Program-made: the position numbers and the translations under genes | The notes under the pieces: generated by a model | Database searches by the model: none | Told to the model about the DNA's origin: nothing | Seen by the model: the letters and a program-made list of their open reading frames with translations, nothing else | Assembly (NCBI RefSeq): GCF_910592395.1 | Contig: NC_088315.1 | Location: 8,184,501-8,248,500, forward strand | DNA from: Lineus longissimus | Taxonomy: Eukaryota > Nemertea > Pilidiophora > Heteronemertea > Lineidae | DNA: 64,000 bases | Direction: 5' to 3' | Shown: piece by piece, positions 9,696-23,335 of the stretch | Layout: each line of letters starts with the position of its first letter | Position numbering within the stretch: the stretch's first letter is position 1

Positions 9696-12600
9696 TTTGC
9701 TGATGACAAATAGGTACCTCAATAGTGACCCCCTGACGTTTTATTTCAACGCAAATCAATGCACACTAACTATTCACTAAATACTGCGACAACATTTACT
9801 CAGGCCACGTTTGTTTCCCGATAAAATATCAGAGGAGCATCCCATTCAGCCAATAATTCAGACTTTGTTCACTGTGCAGACCGTCACCATTCTAACAGTC
9901 ACGTTGCCAAGCAAACCCTGACACGAGGGGCTTAATCAATAGCCGTCAAATGCAGCAGGGATTCGGGGCAAGTGCGTTCAAAACCTTTCTCATCAACTTG
10001 ACATCACAGGAAGTTCACAACGTCTGGCCGAATAGCATGCTTTCATCCAGGTTAGAATAACTAACTACCAATAAGTAAAAGGCTCAGAGGGAAAAAGGGT
10101 CACTGACTTGTATTAAAGCACTCCCCTGTCTCCTGAATTTCCGATTGCTCTAAGTGACTAAACTGTACCCTTCTTGGACAGGAAGTCGTTTTAGAATACG
10201 TTCACCGAGGATTAACTGAGCATGTTTCGTACCGACACAGGTGGACGTAGGTGAAGCTAAACATGAAATTCATGGGAAAAGCTCAACAGATCGCCAACCA
10301 AAGCATCTTTTCATTGAAGGTGATGACAACTGGCAGTGATTCTCAGTTTTTAACCTCACATAATGATTGAGATTGGAATTTCCTCCCCTTTTATACCAAC
10401 CCTCTGACATCAGTGCTCAGGTGTGCCAATCCTGGTCACAGCCTCAGTAAAGGAATATGCATACCATAATTCTTTTAGAAGAACTTTCTGATGATCTTAA
10501 AAACATGATCTGATCCAAACGTGGAAAGGGTGTTGTTTGAAGAAGATACACAGGTGTGCCAACCTTGATCAAACAAGAAACCTGAAATATCAGACTTTTT
10601 CTCAATGAGCTTTTTCTCAATGAGAAGTGAGGAAAAAGTGAAAGGCATCATCAAGGAAACGAATATTTAGCCACTTTTCCAAGACGTGATATCATATTTC
10701 TGGTGTGTTTGGAAAGGTCCTTTCCCAGGGAGTTGTGAATGTTTTGGTTAATTCATGGAATGAAATGTCAAAACACTATTTATACAGCAAAGATAGTGTT
10801 AGCTAAACCGCTGTCTTCTTCTTTTTCAGTGAGCAGACTCCCTCTTCAAACCTCACAATATTGGTTTTATCTTTCATTCAAAGGACACTGACAGCAAATT
10901 CCGGAGACTTGCTTAAGGTCACAGGCATTAGCTTCGGTGTAAGGTAACACAACCAGTATCCAAGTCCAATAAAACTGCTTCTTTAGAGACAGCATCAAAA
11001 CTTGAAAACATCAACAAAAGCAATGTTGTTGCATCAAGCAGTTTGTTCTGTTATTCATGAACCAAATAGCTCCGATATCAAATTTTCACTTCCCGGTATC
11101 ACCCAGAGCGCTCAGCAGAGGTTAACGTACCTTATCCTCAGACACTCCTTGAACAAATGGCTTCTATCACCTCCCATTCATAAAACAAGCTAAATAGCAG
11201 CGAGAGTTCAGACCCCTAAGACATTCCAGTCAGAGTTCTTGAACCTATTGATTTCTAAAGTCATTCGAGTCAGGTAAACTGAGGCACCAAGTCAATCTAA
11301 GTTTATCAGAAGAGTCTGTGGATTTTTCGGAGAAGATGTGCAAGGAGGGGAGATTTTCACCAAGCTGAACTGGAATTTGGTTCAGGAATTGGCAGCGTGT
11401 GCGGATAATTTAAGCTAAACACTCAAATTGTTCCCCCCAGGAAGGAATTCACTCACTCGGTTGTAAGCAAAAACATTTACCGTAACATTCCGAGGGGAAC
11501 AGAAAGCAAACATTGAGAATTGCGGGAAAATGCGGAAGCTGCTCAAACGCTTTTTATCATCATCGAAGTTGAAGAAGAGAGCCCAGCAAGACACACCAAA
11601 GAATTATCGGTTTATAGGCCTACTGCATCACTTAATCATGAATGAAATCAGGTAGTCTTAATTCAGCCACACTGTGTAGTCTTAATATCTCAGAAAGATT
11701 GAATTAATTTCTCAAAGAACGTATGATTCTTAGCAACCAAGGTATCCGTTTATGATTCTTTTGGTTCAGATTTCAAACAGAAAATTTATCTCAAGGCAAA
11801 GAAGTTATCAAACAACCTCTCTTTTTGGCTAGGTCTTTAGAAATGACAAGGAGACAGAGATCGGCAAGACCTTGATGTATATTTTGCACAGTCACATGGT
11901 TCTGATGAGGTCAAAGTAAAGCCTGTCCATCGTGAATGACATCATACAATGTCAGTTTTTTCCATCTGGTATCACCAACACCTTCATGGTTATAGTCTTG
12001 CTGGTAAGCGGACACACTACCCGGGTGTGAACAAAAAGAATGTACCACTCCTCCCAGCCCTTCAAATGAGAGATGATATGCTGGCACCTCATAAGACAAC
12101 AATCTTCCTAATTTTGAGTTTACCTTCATCCTGTTAGTGACAAAAAAATATCTCTCGTTTCATTTTTGTTTTTTTTGTATAAAGGGAGCAGATTCTGGAG
12201 GCAGAATGTTGTATTCTTAATGATAATCTGGTAGGAAATAAACCTTTGCGTTGTTGCAGAAAAGATACAATATGTCATAAAGCACTGGGCAAACAAGCAA
12301 TTTTAACCGCTGTGAGCTGCAATTATAGTCACAGCTCATTTCTGAACATTTGTCAGATGGTGGAACAAGGCTTCCCTGCCCCAGGGGGAAGAATTCATAG
12401 TGGGCGTAAAGGCCTAGCTATGTGACTGCACAAAACCATGGAAACCAGCTTTTTGCTGACAGGCTAGGAGTTTATAAACATTGCAATGTTGATGTTAATC
12501 CAAACACAACAAATTCTTTACAACTCAAAGTATAAAGACTTAGAGGGAAATATTTCAAACTTTGCACAATTTTAAGACAGTTCAGCTGACAGGCTTTACA

Positions 12601-12989
12601 TAAGCATTGCCAACATAACAACAATTTCATATGAAAAAGAAATAATTGAAATGCAAAGGTCTAATGTGATGGAAGAGTCGAAATGACAACGCTATTAACA
12701 AATCGTTAGATCTTCAAAATGTCATCAAGTGTAGTTCTAGTTTTGGCATCCATTCTAAAACCTATCAACCAAACTAAAATCTAAATGTCTCACACCTCTT
12801 TCAAAGAAGCAGACAACTTCAAAACACCTCCGACAACTTTTATCCACTTTCAGGTATGAAACACGCTAAAGCATGATGAAATCCACATTCAATTTGAAGT
12901 CTTCAAAAACACCATCCAGCTGTAAACAACTGAAGGCAAATGTCAACAGATGCGTCTGACATTTCCTGTGTTTACTTTTCAGATGAATA
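9696..12989. other. Non-coding stretch without recognised genes
   Basis: No supported gene. A small direct repeat (TTTTTCTCAATGAG twice near 10597-10625) is visible. A polypyrimidine-CAG near 10830 could be a chance acceptor; the following sequence gives no recognisable peptide. Confidence 0.4.
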
Positions 12990-13107
12990 TACTCGAATTT
13001 CACCGATGTAAGACCAATCCCGAGTACACAATTCAAGCTAGATACCATGCACATAATCGTTTAATGTCGTTTAACATGTTAAATTTGGAGGGAGAATGGG
13101 TTGGTGA
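12990..13107. repeat. Unclassified 118-bp interspersed repeat, copy A
   Basis: It starts TACTCGAATTTCACCGATG and ends GAGAATGGGTTGGTGA. It aligns without gaps over 118 bp to 59131-59248, sharing ATTCAAGCTAGATA in the middle; I judge about 70% identity by eye. Read in frame this copy has two stops, so it is not coding. Shorter echoes (ACTC.AGTTTCACC) occur near 3431 and 57907. Confidence 0.75.
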
Positions 13108-14312
13108 GCGTTTATTGGGTAGACCAATCTAGACCCATCCGGATTGATCAAGATCGGATTTGTCTGGTGTAACTAAACGCCCCTGATATGTTGGGCTGTC
13201 AGATGGTTGAATATTTTTCATTCCAAGTAAAAAGCTAGCGTACAGAAATGTCACCAACATTTCAAAATCAGCATTACTTGTTCTTAACTGAACAGTAAGA
13301 AATTAAAACATTGCCTATTGTCGGCCTCAAAATCGATATTTTGCTGTTTCACTTTCACCCAATGCAACCAAGACGTCATCTGCCTTCGCAACGTCAGATC
13401 AGACTTGCGAAAACCGATTGCAACTGTCTGCTCTGATGGATAATTACCGTTTTGAAAATAGAAGTTTTAATAGGAAATCATCTGAGCTGCTAATAGGATG
13501 AAAGTGGTACATCCTGAGGCCTTGGTTGGTTAAAGATTTTAATAGAGGATCAGCGAGGGTCAAATTAGTTAAAGGATTGCGTTGTAGGTTAGGCAGACAT
13601 CTTCTGAAATCGGCTTAGCTTACCTTACTGCATGACTATACCGTAGATTGAATTTTTCAACAGAAATAATTTGAGAAGGATGAATTTTATGATTGGCGTT
13701 TTAATAGACTGTGGTCTGGGATCTTCTTATGTATTCGCTCTAGCACCCAAGCTCAGATCTCAATGCGGAATGAAGAGGGGCACCATACTGCTGTTGGGAA
13801 TTGTCGTAATACAACAATCGTCTAATGTAACCTCAATATCCTCAATAGAGATCGCATATACAAGTCAAACCTTATAACCTCAAGACAAAAGGGTTAGCAG
13901 ATTAACTGGAGATGCAGTCAAACTTTATACTCTCAAAACTTCACCGCTGGGTTTAGAATGTTGACATACGACTGAAACTAAGTCGGAAGATAAACGCTGC
14001 GCGGGGATACTGATCTGTTTGAAATCTGAATCAGGGATTATCGTTTCTTCTGTACGCCATTTTGAAGGTCAAGTCGCGACCTTTTGATGGCGTGGTATCC
14101 TACGTTTATCAGCCAGGGTGATGAAAAAGACGAGCGCCGAGAATAGACGATATGAAGAAAGGATGCAAGATGGTAGCATTGTAATCTGAGGCTGGGAGTT
14201 GTGTGACATGTTTTTGCATATTACGTTAATGTTATTTGTGCATGTATGTACATTTTACATGTATCTTGCAAATATGAAATAGAAATTTGTTGTTGTTTGT
14301 GAGGAGAGTATA
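13108..14312. other. Non-coding; one small foldback at 14054
   Basis: No gene recognised. At 14054-14093 the sequence ACGCCAT...AAGGTC...GACCTT...ATGGCGT can form a two-part hairpin (7 and 6 bp around small internal loops), about 40 nt long. Nothing shows that it is functional. Confidence 0.4.
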
Positions 14313-14584
14313 GGCGTACGGTTTAAGGAGTCAGACTTCTGAACAACGGGACATTGTGTTTAAACCTTACGTCTCGCCATTACTCTGTAGTGCCCTTGTT
14401 AAGCTCAAGTGATGCCGGGCAGCTCCATCATACCACAGAACACTCCTGATCAAAGCAACCCCGCCAGATGGGGAAATCAGGAAAGGCCCAAGGTGGATGC
14501 TGGGCCCTGAGGAGGCAGGGAAGGTGCTTTTGGAATGGAAACGGTGCCTTATAAAGTGCAACTTTATTATAACCTTTATATAAC
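14313..14584 (+). mobile_element. tRNA-derived SINE-like element
   Basis: The head (14313-14378) has a tRNA-like order: GGCG at the 5' side and CGCC at the 3' side, a GGTTTAAGG D-arm-like part, an anticodon-arm-like TCAGACTTCTGA, and a decayed B box GTTTAAACC. It is followed by TAGTGCCCTTGTTAAGCTCAAGTGATGCCGGGCAG, split here by position 14391-14425, which resembles the CCTTGGGCAAGG core found in many animal SINEs. The 3' part (AAAGTGCAACTTTATTATAACC near 14555-14577) has the AT-rich tail usual for such elements. The family is not named, and the B box has lost the canonical C, so it is probably an old copy. Confidence 0.55.
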
Positions 14585-17500
14585 GGTCTCCATTCAGAAA
14601 CATGGATCCACCCCATCATTTTCTCAAGACGTTACAAAGAAGAAGAAAAAATTTGAATGGTGCACGGACCCCTGGTTGGGGAGAAAATGAGGAACCTCAA
14701 TTAAACATTGCGTTCAATTAAACATTGTGTTATTAGTGAGCGTAATTCAATCAGATGAATGGGGCGGACAAGCGCGAAACTCAGAGCCAAGCTGATCCAA
14801 TCCCTTGACATGCAACGGTAGCCATCTGCTTCACATGACATTCACAAACGCAAAAGAATCGAATCGTTCGGAAAACAGATGAGCCTCGCATGTCGGCCAC
14901 GCAGATGAGAGCACCTACAAAGTCATCGCGTGGCGTCGACAAAGGTAGAAAGAGGAAATTGTGTTCTTTTTTTAGCCGAGGAGAAAGTGGCTGTTGTTTT
15001 GTCCGCATCAATTATGTTGACAACGCAGGCATGTTCTCCCGAGAGAAAAAGTAGATCATTTCTTAGCAGTGCAGACACTTGTTTTTTTATAAAAGTGCGG
15101 AATCGGATGATGGCATAGGATCTTCAAGTATCAATGCCCCTATTTTCGGGCTCCTAGTCTAGCTTTCACCAAAACAACATTTTGCTTCAAACTGACTTCC
15201 ATGTGATTGCGATCTAGATTCAATGATTTTAAGTTATTTCTATAAAACCACTTTCATTTAAATTCGTGAACTTTTGGTTTCACAAACATTACCCGGACTT
15301 TAACATCCGATGCACAGCAACCGACCCGCATTTGTTCGTTCACGGAAATGAGGCTACTAATGAAACTCCCAGACTGCACTTTAACATAAACGTATTTCTA
15401 TTAACGGGAACTATATGATGAATTAATCTTTTCATCATCAATGCCAATGAAACAATCATGTCATCAAATTCGCAGACAACGACCAATGTCACATCAACAT
15501 GACACATATTTTTTTAAGCTAACTTTCGAATAATATATTCTCATAGCAATTAATGGAGAGCAATATAGCATAGGACGAACTCAGTATGTTGGCAGAGCTA
15601 CCGCTGTGTGTACTAGCCTGACCTAGGAAAGAGCTTGTCATCGACATCATCAGGATTTTTAAAAAAAATTTCAGGACGAAGGTTTGCAATGATTCCAGGA
15701 AGCAGAATGCCGGTTAGACCATTATATAGACCTTCATACAACCCAGCGAGTATGAAAGTTTAGAAACTTGACTGGGGTGTAATGCCTGGGAAACAGGTAT
15801 TATTTTTTGGGGTTTCTTACATCCTTTGCTAAAAAACTTTGAAAGGACAAGGCTTAAGATGAAGAACAGAATGTCTTAAAAGATGCTAGTGATGGTTCTT
15901 CCTAAACTTCCGATTCCACTTGCGCGGTTTCCCATGTTCTACAAGCTTTCATTCAAATGCCAATAACTTATGTCAAAATATCTTACAACAACTAACATCA
16001 TAATTACACAATGCCAGCGAAAATAGTGTGATCACGTTTGCCGGCTGTTCCCGCTGAGTGAAACAAAGCTTTAGTTCCTAATTTAAAGTAAAAGAAGTAG
16101 AATTCTTCTGATTTCGAATGCCGTATATTTTTCTAGTCGAAATAAACTTAGCTGATATTGGAAATGTCTCAGGAAATAAGCCTTTGGGCCAAGGGCTCCC
16201 TGCATTTTATCTTTGTTCTTGTTTTTCATACCAGACGACATGTTTCCAATAAAAGCGCAACTCATACAGAAAAGTCGAGAAGAAGGCCCTGGTTGGGGAA
16301 CAACTAGGTCTCGTTTTAAATTCTTAAAGGCCTTTGTCACAGGATATCAATGTTTGTAATGGAGAATACATTAAGCCTTGTTTTGTTGGCAGCCGACCTT
16401 GGTGTTACAACCGAAGACCGTTAGGTTTAAATATGATGGCAAATGTTTACTATTAGTCCTTTTAGACAAAACATGGATACCTTCTTGTAGTTGTCTAATA
16501 AAGACCGCTTTGGCAGACCTCAAATTTCATCCAAAACCTGAGGTGCTAGTCGAGGGTTTTGATCTGCATTTTCGGTCTACCTCAGCAGTCTTCAGACAAC
16601 CAAGCCTGCCAGCTTGGTAACCAATGTATCCTCTTCGACATACAAAAAGCAAAAGCATAAATTCTAGTTCATAGTTTGTTTGTTAAAGTCTCTTGTTGAA
16701 GTAAAGATTGTCAGAGCTTTGATGTTGCATCACAACACAATATTACCGATGTCTGGTTTCGAAAAACCAAGCTTTACCACAGACTTGTCTGTTACCAAGT
16801 TTACACTTTAGTTGTCATGGGTGCAAGATGTGTAATGATATCGTTTATGTAGATACGCCTCTAAACTTTGGCATTATACCCATGATTCTCTTTGCGAAGA
16901 CACTTTCGGGGGTTTATTTTTACCATCTTTGCCTGCTCATCCAGGGGTGGTTGAACCATACATGGATGATGATGACAAAACCAAAAGTTAAAGTTTATAG
17001 TCTGATTTCAACAACGGAAGAGGTTATCATCCGTCTTTAAACTTTAACATGGGTCTATCCTGAACTCTTCCAGTAGAACTCAGATAAGTTACTCAATCAG
17101 CGCTAGAACCTGAGCATTTAAAGTTAGGCATGTAAGGCAAAGAGACACACTTAGTCTCATGTCGACAGTCGGGATCTTACCAGGGACCTCACGCCAACAA
17201 AGGGAAGCAACATAATTTTCCCTAGCCTGCGACAGAAACCGAGATAGGCCCTCAGCCTGATGAGCTGTTTGCCAGCTCAGCAGATTTTTTACTCGAATTT
17301 CATTCAAATTGCTCTGGTAACTAGTAGAAAGGCTCCTCCTCTTTACAGGGGCAACTAACTGTTTCCCAGTACAACATTACCATACTAAATGGCGGTGTCG
17401 ATTAGGGGACAACAACAAGCAGAGAGGATTCCCTTGCAAAAGTTTTAACATGACAGACACAGCGTTATTTACAAACGAAAGACTATGCGATGTGTTGCTT

Positions 17501-20500
17501 TGTATCTTTTGGAACCAGACCGCCATGAACTGATAGATATGACACGAGGAAGCCATAGAGATGAAAGACGAGACAAATTGCTGAGAAAATTTCAAAGTGC
17601 TTCTTCATAATGGCAAATCATATATAGAAACCCTGTACATGACGTCTTCTCTGCAGACGACGTCTTCACCGCCATAGACAGCGCATCCCGAGGAAATCAG
17701 GGGTTAATGTTCGATTCTCCAGCCCTGCACAAAAACGTTGATGTCATGTCATCACACCTGTTATCAGACTGATATTGCTGGTCAGAGAAAAAGAAATTTG
17801 CTCCATCATCCGGCCTGCAACTAGTTTTTTTGGTCATGGGGGGTGGGTCAAAACACCTCTTTTGTCCTGCGACGGAAAATCGGAAAATCGACCAATATTT
17901 TCACTAAAGACATGTTTCTTTTGGTGACCTAGGAGGAGCTTTCTCCCAACACCCCCAAGCTGTGGCTCTAACCAACTGTCCATCTAAGATTGCAGAAGCT
18001 CCATCACCTGTCACTAATCTCACCAATGACAACATCAATGCCATGTCACAGCTTTTACAATTTTACTTCTTATGCATATTATTTTCCCCGATGTGGACGT
18101 GCAGCTGTCACAGACAACAGTGTCTCAAGAACGGCAGACACAAAACCAATATGCAGCTTTAGCAAAAGCATACACCGCCCAGACCATTTGATAACTGGCC
18201 AAAATCTTCTCAAACTCAAACTCAAATACGCACAACCCAATATTTTATTTACGATGACCTAACATTAATTCAACTTCAGCACACATCTTCATTATCTCGT
18301 TTCAACCTCGAGTTAAAAACACATTTCTCCGTAACCGCCCCACCATGTCTCCCGAAAGCACCACTTGATTAGTCTCAACAGCAAAAATTCAATCAGTAAA
18401 GATTCTCACTTGGAGCGAGAAGACCTATTAACTTTCCCTGTGTAAGTACTCGCTTCGGCAACAAATTATCGACACGAGACGAAGATGCCTCATTGAAAAT
18501 TCTTGCCATCCTAGCATTTCCCAAGGCTGTATATATAGATTTATGTACATATTGCACACAGAAAGTAAATGTACTGCGTGCATGTATATATGAGTGCACA
18601 TGCAAAAGCATGCAGATAGTATAGCAATCTCCAACCAGTGGACACAAATAGAGGGAATTTCGTCAACGACAAAATGATTTTTTGGCAAATGCTTTTGGCA
18701 ATAAACAAAGTACAGGACAAAGAACAAATATGGCACTGACCACATCAAGTAAACAACGAAAAATACGCCCATGAACCAAATTCCAACTTTCTATATTCAA
18801 GGGCGAGCCATCATGAATTGTAAGTTCGGGCTTAACCACAATGATCACACCAACACTTTATCTTCTGTATCAATGTCATTACTCCCATCGGTTTCAACTT
18901 GATCAGCCTTTGTCAGCGAGTGCTGGAGAACAAACACTTTTCAATGTGGTCATGAGTTGTGTGACATAGCGCCATACGGAGCTATCTATATCGATGGACA
19001 TAGATGGATATCCACATGCACGCAAGCTCAAAGACGGGCATGACGTGATGACATGAGCTGACCCAATTAGCCAAAAACGCAACCTCAAATGCAGTGGCAA
19101 ATATTCATAGAGTCGAGAAACTTAAGCGACTACTGACAGAGTCACAATTCCACCTGGATGAACCTTGACGTCAGCAACAACAGTCAGGGAACTCTTTTCC
19201 GAGTCAGTTGACATGTCTTGCCAAACTCATCCTGTCTCGCAGAGTGGAAGCAAGCCGAGTAGATGTCAAACCTGTCATGCAGATGACATCACCGTCACTC
19301 TAGTCGGTTACCCAAAAGGGGGAATCTGCGTACTGCTTCAAAAGAGACTATGACATTGTAAAGGTTTGATATGCTACAAAGGCCCCTCACACAAAGACGT
19401 GTTGTTCACCAAGAGAAGCTGTGATGACCTGAGCCCTTTACAACAAAACTAGGTTGACTTGAAAGATCAACAACTGACTACACCAAGGGGAATGCAGACG
19501 TCACACAAAAATGCATTGGATGTCAGGACAATGTTACCGATCGATACAGGTTTGGCAACCAGCCGAACACAATGGCAACATCTGGCAAAAGCTCCATGCA
19601 GGCCTACCTCGTACTGTCGCTAAACGATATCATAAAGTTTGCTTGATGACATTCTGTGAAATCGTAAGAAACTTTATAGATTCGTATCTGTTAAGAAGGA
19701 TGCTTCAAGTTACTCGAATGTTACATTTTGAGAGGAAAGTGATTCACCTCATCAAGACTATTACAGATCAAACATCATCTGGAGAACTTGAGATGGTCCA
19801 TTCTGTTGACTTTCGGCGAAAAACACCAAAACCAGTTAACAGAAACGATCCAAACTGACTTGATTATTCTCGTAAATAATTTGCATGCCATGATAATTAA
19901 TATATCTGATGAGTCAGCATCAGATCAGGCAGAATATATTGCTATGATGAATCGCCGGTGAGCCCAGCACAGGAAATTGAGATTTCACCATTCAGGGGGT
20001 ACACACGAATTTAATTAACAGTACATACATACAGTTTGATGATGCAGTATCTTCTAGAATGCTGGTGCCATTGTTTACATGACTGTAAACTATTTCACAC
20101 ATCACGGGACTCAAGAAATCGCCTCGAGTCCAGGCCTACTTAGAAAGCCATCGAGTTGTAGTCGAAATTCATCCCAAAACGCACCCCATGGTTGGAATGG
20201 GGTGGTTGGGGGAGCGCCTTATGGACTCTCCCTTAGTTTCAAAAATCCTACCTCACTCTCTAACTGTATAACAACAGATAACTTACCTAGAACGAAAAGA
20301 GGCAAAATACTGTTAAAAATTTATCAAACATCATTAACTTAACAAACATCTCATCAATCACACAGCAATTCTATTATCCTGAAAGATGAAAGCTATTTGT
20401 AAAAGAATTTACAAAATGATTGAGTGGCCTTAACATTTCAAGCATCAATGAATTTTGTGCACTTCTGAGGAATTTTTGAAGAATTCAGTAAAACAACGCA

Positions 20501-20934
20501 CTCTTGCTGCAAGCAAAAGTTCCCCGAGTTTCCAAGTTCTCTGAGTTTCCGAATTCAGCGTTGCCACCATTTTCTCAACGTCCTAGGAGTTCCTTACAGG
20601 GAAAGTTTTAAGTACACGCCCAGCTAAATGGCATCATGATACCATGACCAAAATTACGTCACTGCTTTTTACCTATGTCTTTAAGAGTTTGATTCCGAGC
20701 CAAACTGCTTCCCTGGAGAAGAGGTGGTAACTCATTTCCAAATTGTATCTTCAGAAGATTTAAGTATTCTCCTACATTATTGCACAAATAATATCTCGAG
20801 ATGTTTTACAGCCTGATGGGCTCATAACTCGACATTACAAAAACTCACAAGACAGGTCATACATCATGTGCATTACTCACAATGCATGAAAGCTCATCTG
20901 AATGAAGCTACACTTTTCAAATTAATGTAAAAAG
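14585..20934. other. Non-coding stretch without recognised genes
   Basis: No exon or RNA gene could be supported. Present are a 19-bp doublet (CAATTAAACATTG near 14698 and 14716) and scattered AT-rich tracts. The minus-strand text near 16130-16240 loosely resembles plus 46684-46775 and may be a dispersed repeat. The 115-codon ORF at 19511-19858 shows no known motif and is within chance length. Confidence 0.4.
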
Positions 20935-20935
20935 A

Positions 20936-21980
20936 TGCAGTTTATCTTGTCACGAGAAGATGATCCTCCAGTTTCAACAGAAAAAGACCTGTTAAGATGT
21001 TTGAGAGCCGATTTCTTTCCAATTTTCTAAAGCATCAAGTATCTAAAATACCAATAGTTGCAGTTTATTTTGTCACGAGGAGATGATGCTCCAAGGACTT
21101 TAGAGAGCAAGTTCTTTTAAATTTTCTCAAGTATCAGTTGCATGCATTTTCAGAATGTTGTCAGTCACACAGCTGAACCTTCAAGAGCAATAGAAAATGT
21201 TGCATGCAAAGTTCTGAATGTATAGTGATGGTTTTTTATGACTGTGAGAAAAGACCCGGCAGATGTCAACTTTGAGTACCTGTTACGTTTATTTGAGAGT
21301 TGATGAAATGGTCATATATTGGCTGTCATTTTTTTAGAGAGGATGCTACAAAAAAAACCCAGCTTTTACAGAATGAGCAATAATCCTGAAGTAGCCTATC
21401 TTTTTTGCACTAGTAGATCCACGTTTTTCATGATCGAAAGAGATTTTCAGATCGCTAACTTTGTGTACACTACCTGTTACGATTTTTTGAGATTTTTTTC
21501 AGATAGTTGGCATCTTTTGCTTCAAGGTCTGCTATTACATCATAAAGCACTACTGCCAGACGGGTTTTTATAGCACTCATATAGATGCCTGTTAAAAATT
21601 ATGACAACGAGATGATACGGCCAACTGTGGGCGACCTACTAGGATTGTCCATGAAATTGTCATCTGCTGGTTTGTATTTTGAAGACTACCGTTAAGACAA
21701 ACAGCTATTACTTCACGAAAGCTGCTGTCCATGCAGCTCTTTATAGCACTTTTTAATAAAGTTATGTTTAGTCACTGATCTCAACCTCCGAGTACCTTAT
21801 TCAGGCCATTGTTGATAAAATGGTCATACACTGGTAAACAACACATCTTTGACATCATGAGCACCATACTCCCTGATGCAGGGATTACAGCACTAACAAT
21901 AGATGCACGTTTTTAACGATGCAAATGGATCCTCCGATCTCCATCATCAAGTACCTGTTATGATTTTTGCAATTGCTAAT
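20936..21980. repeat. Degenerate tandem repeats, clearest period about 124 bp
   Basis: GCAGTTTATCTTGTCACGAG at 20938 recurs at about 21060, and both copies continue with GATGATxCTCCA and a GAGAGCxxxTTCTTT block. To the right, ACCTGTTACG or ACCTGTTATG and GATGAAATGGTCATA or GATAAAATGGTCATA recur (about 21280-21320, 21470, 21815, 21955), indicating older, more diverged units. The right boundary is uncertain. Confidence 0.65.
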
Positions 21981-22977
21981 CCATTGTCTCCTACTCTTTG
22001 ACATTTAATGTCGTATTGAGAGAAGGCAGAGAAGGGCTTTGCAATTAGTCCGGCAGCTGGGATAATCTTTCTGTAGGTCACAGGTTACACCCTTGGGTCC
22101 AACTCGGTTGACATTTGTGGAGGGAACCACAGAGAAAAAGATGCATTAGCATCAACAGTAAAGAAATGACAAAAGGCATCGAAAGTACTATAGTGAGATA
22201 GTGTAGCCATTGGCCCGCTGACATCAACTTGAGTGGTTGAATTGATCCAAGTTAAAAGCATCCCGCCCAAGGTTAATATCAAGTGTTTTATCATCAATGC
22301 ATCATTTTTTCTCAATGGTACCGGTTTCCTGGCGAAAAAACCTCGACAGTGATCAGTTCATTCTGATAAGTGTGTTTACTCTGCGAAGGTGCCGCAGATT
22401 GCACAGAACAGTAACAATAAACAGTGTCAGGTGTTTGGAGATCGTTCATAGTGGTGGAAGAGGAGAGAGAAGCTTTGTGAGAGGAGGTTGAAGGAGAGGA
22501 TACTCGAATCTCAGGTATATATCGATGAGGAGATGTCGATTGATGCTTACCAAGCCAGAGGCGGAATGATAATGTTTCTGCAGTGGTAGTAGTTGTGTAT
22601 CTACACATTTTACGTGTGAAACTTTTTTCCAGGTGTTTATTCTTTGTAAAATCTAATATCACACCTTTTTATATAATATGAGAGATGTTCTGTTTGTCTG
22701 AAGTCAATATTTTGCCATACTTTGCCGTTGGTCTCACTTGCCACAGTGTCCGAAGCAATTCTCACTCACAGACCAAAATACTGACAAGTATGAAGGATAT
22801 CATGATGTGTCATCATAGAGGCTGCTAGGTCCAACCCTCTCACACTAGCTTTTTTGAAAGATGCTCTGTGTGAGCAATGGTTCGAACGTCAATAACAGCC
22901 CATCCTCTTTAGTCTCCCAAGCAACTCTCACAATCTTATCATAATCCTTTTCCACAGAAGTACATGAGGCATTCTAT

Positions 22978-23330
22978 CGCGAGGCACATTCCTACCAGCA
23001 AGTACACACACAACAGCTGATAGTTACAAATCGGGGTTGGTGATTTGGGGCTGGATCCAAGGCCAGCATTCAAGGATGGTAGTCAAGTTTGAAATACACC
23101 AACCACTCACACATAAACTCATTTGTCTCAGTCAGCAAATCTATTTTCTCAATCTCTTACTAGCAATAATCCTACCGAGTAGCATTTCATCACCGAGGCA
23201 GGTCCCTGTACCAGCTTACACACACATTTTGACTGATGGTTACATATCACTGGTTAGAGATTTGGGACCGGATCCAAGGCCGGTATTAGTAGTCAAGGTT
23301 GAAACACACCAATCACTCTCCATAAGCCAG
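22978..23330. repeat. Tandem duplication, period about 214-217 bp
   Basis: GAGGCA...CCTAC/CCTGTACCAGC...TACACACAC recurs at 22981 and 23195. GATTTGGGxCxGGATCCAAGGCC recurs at 23042 and 23259, followed by GTAGTCAAG and ACACCAA in both. Two copies are visible. Confidence 0.85.
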
Positions 23331-23335
23331 TGACG

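Noticed and set aside
9338-9709. VFIDDI-like strings resembling a reverse transcriptase (xxDD) motif
   Set aside because: They recur every 30 residues because of the 90-bp minisatellite, and no other RT motif is nearby.
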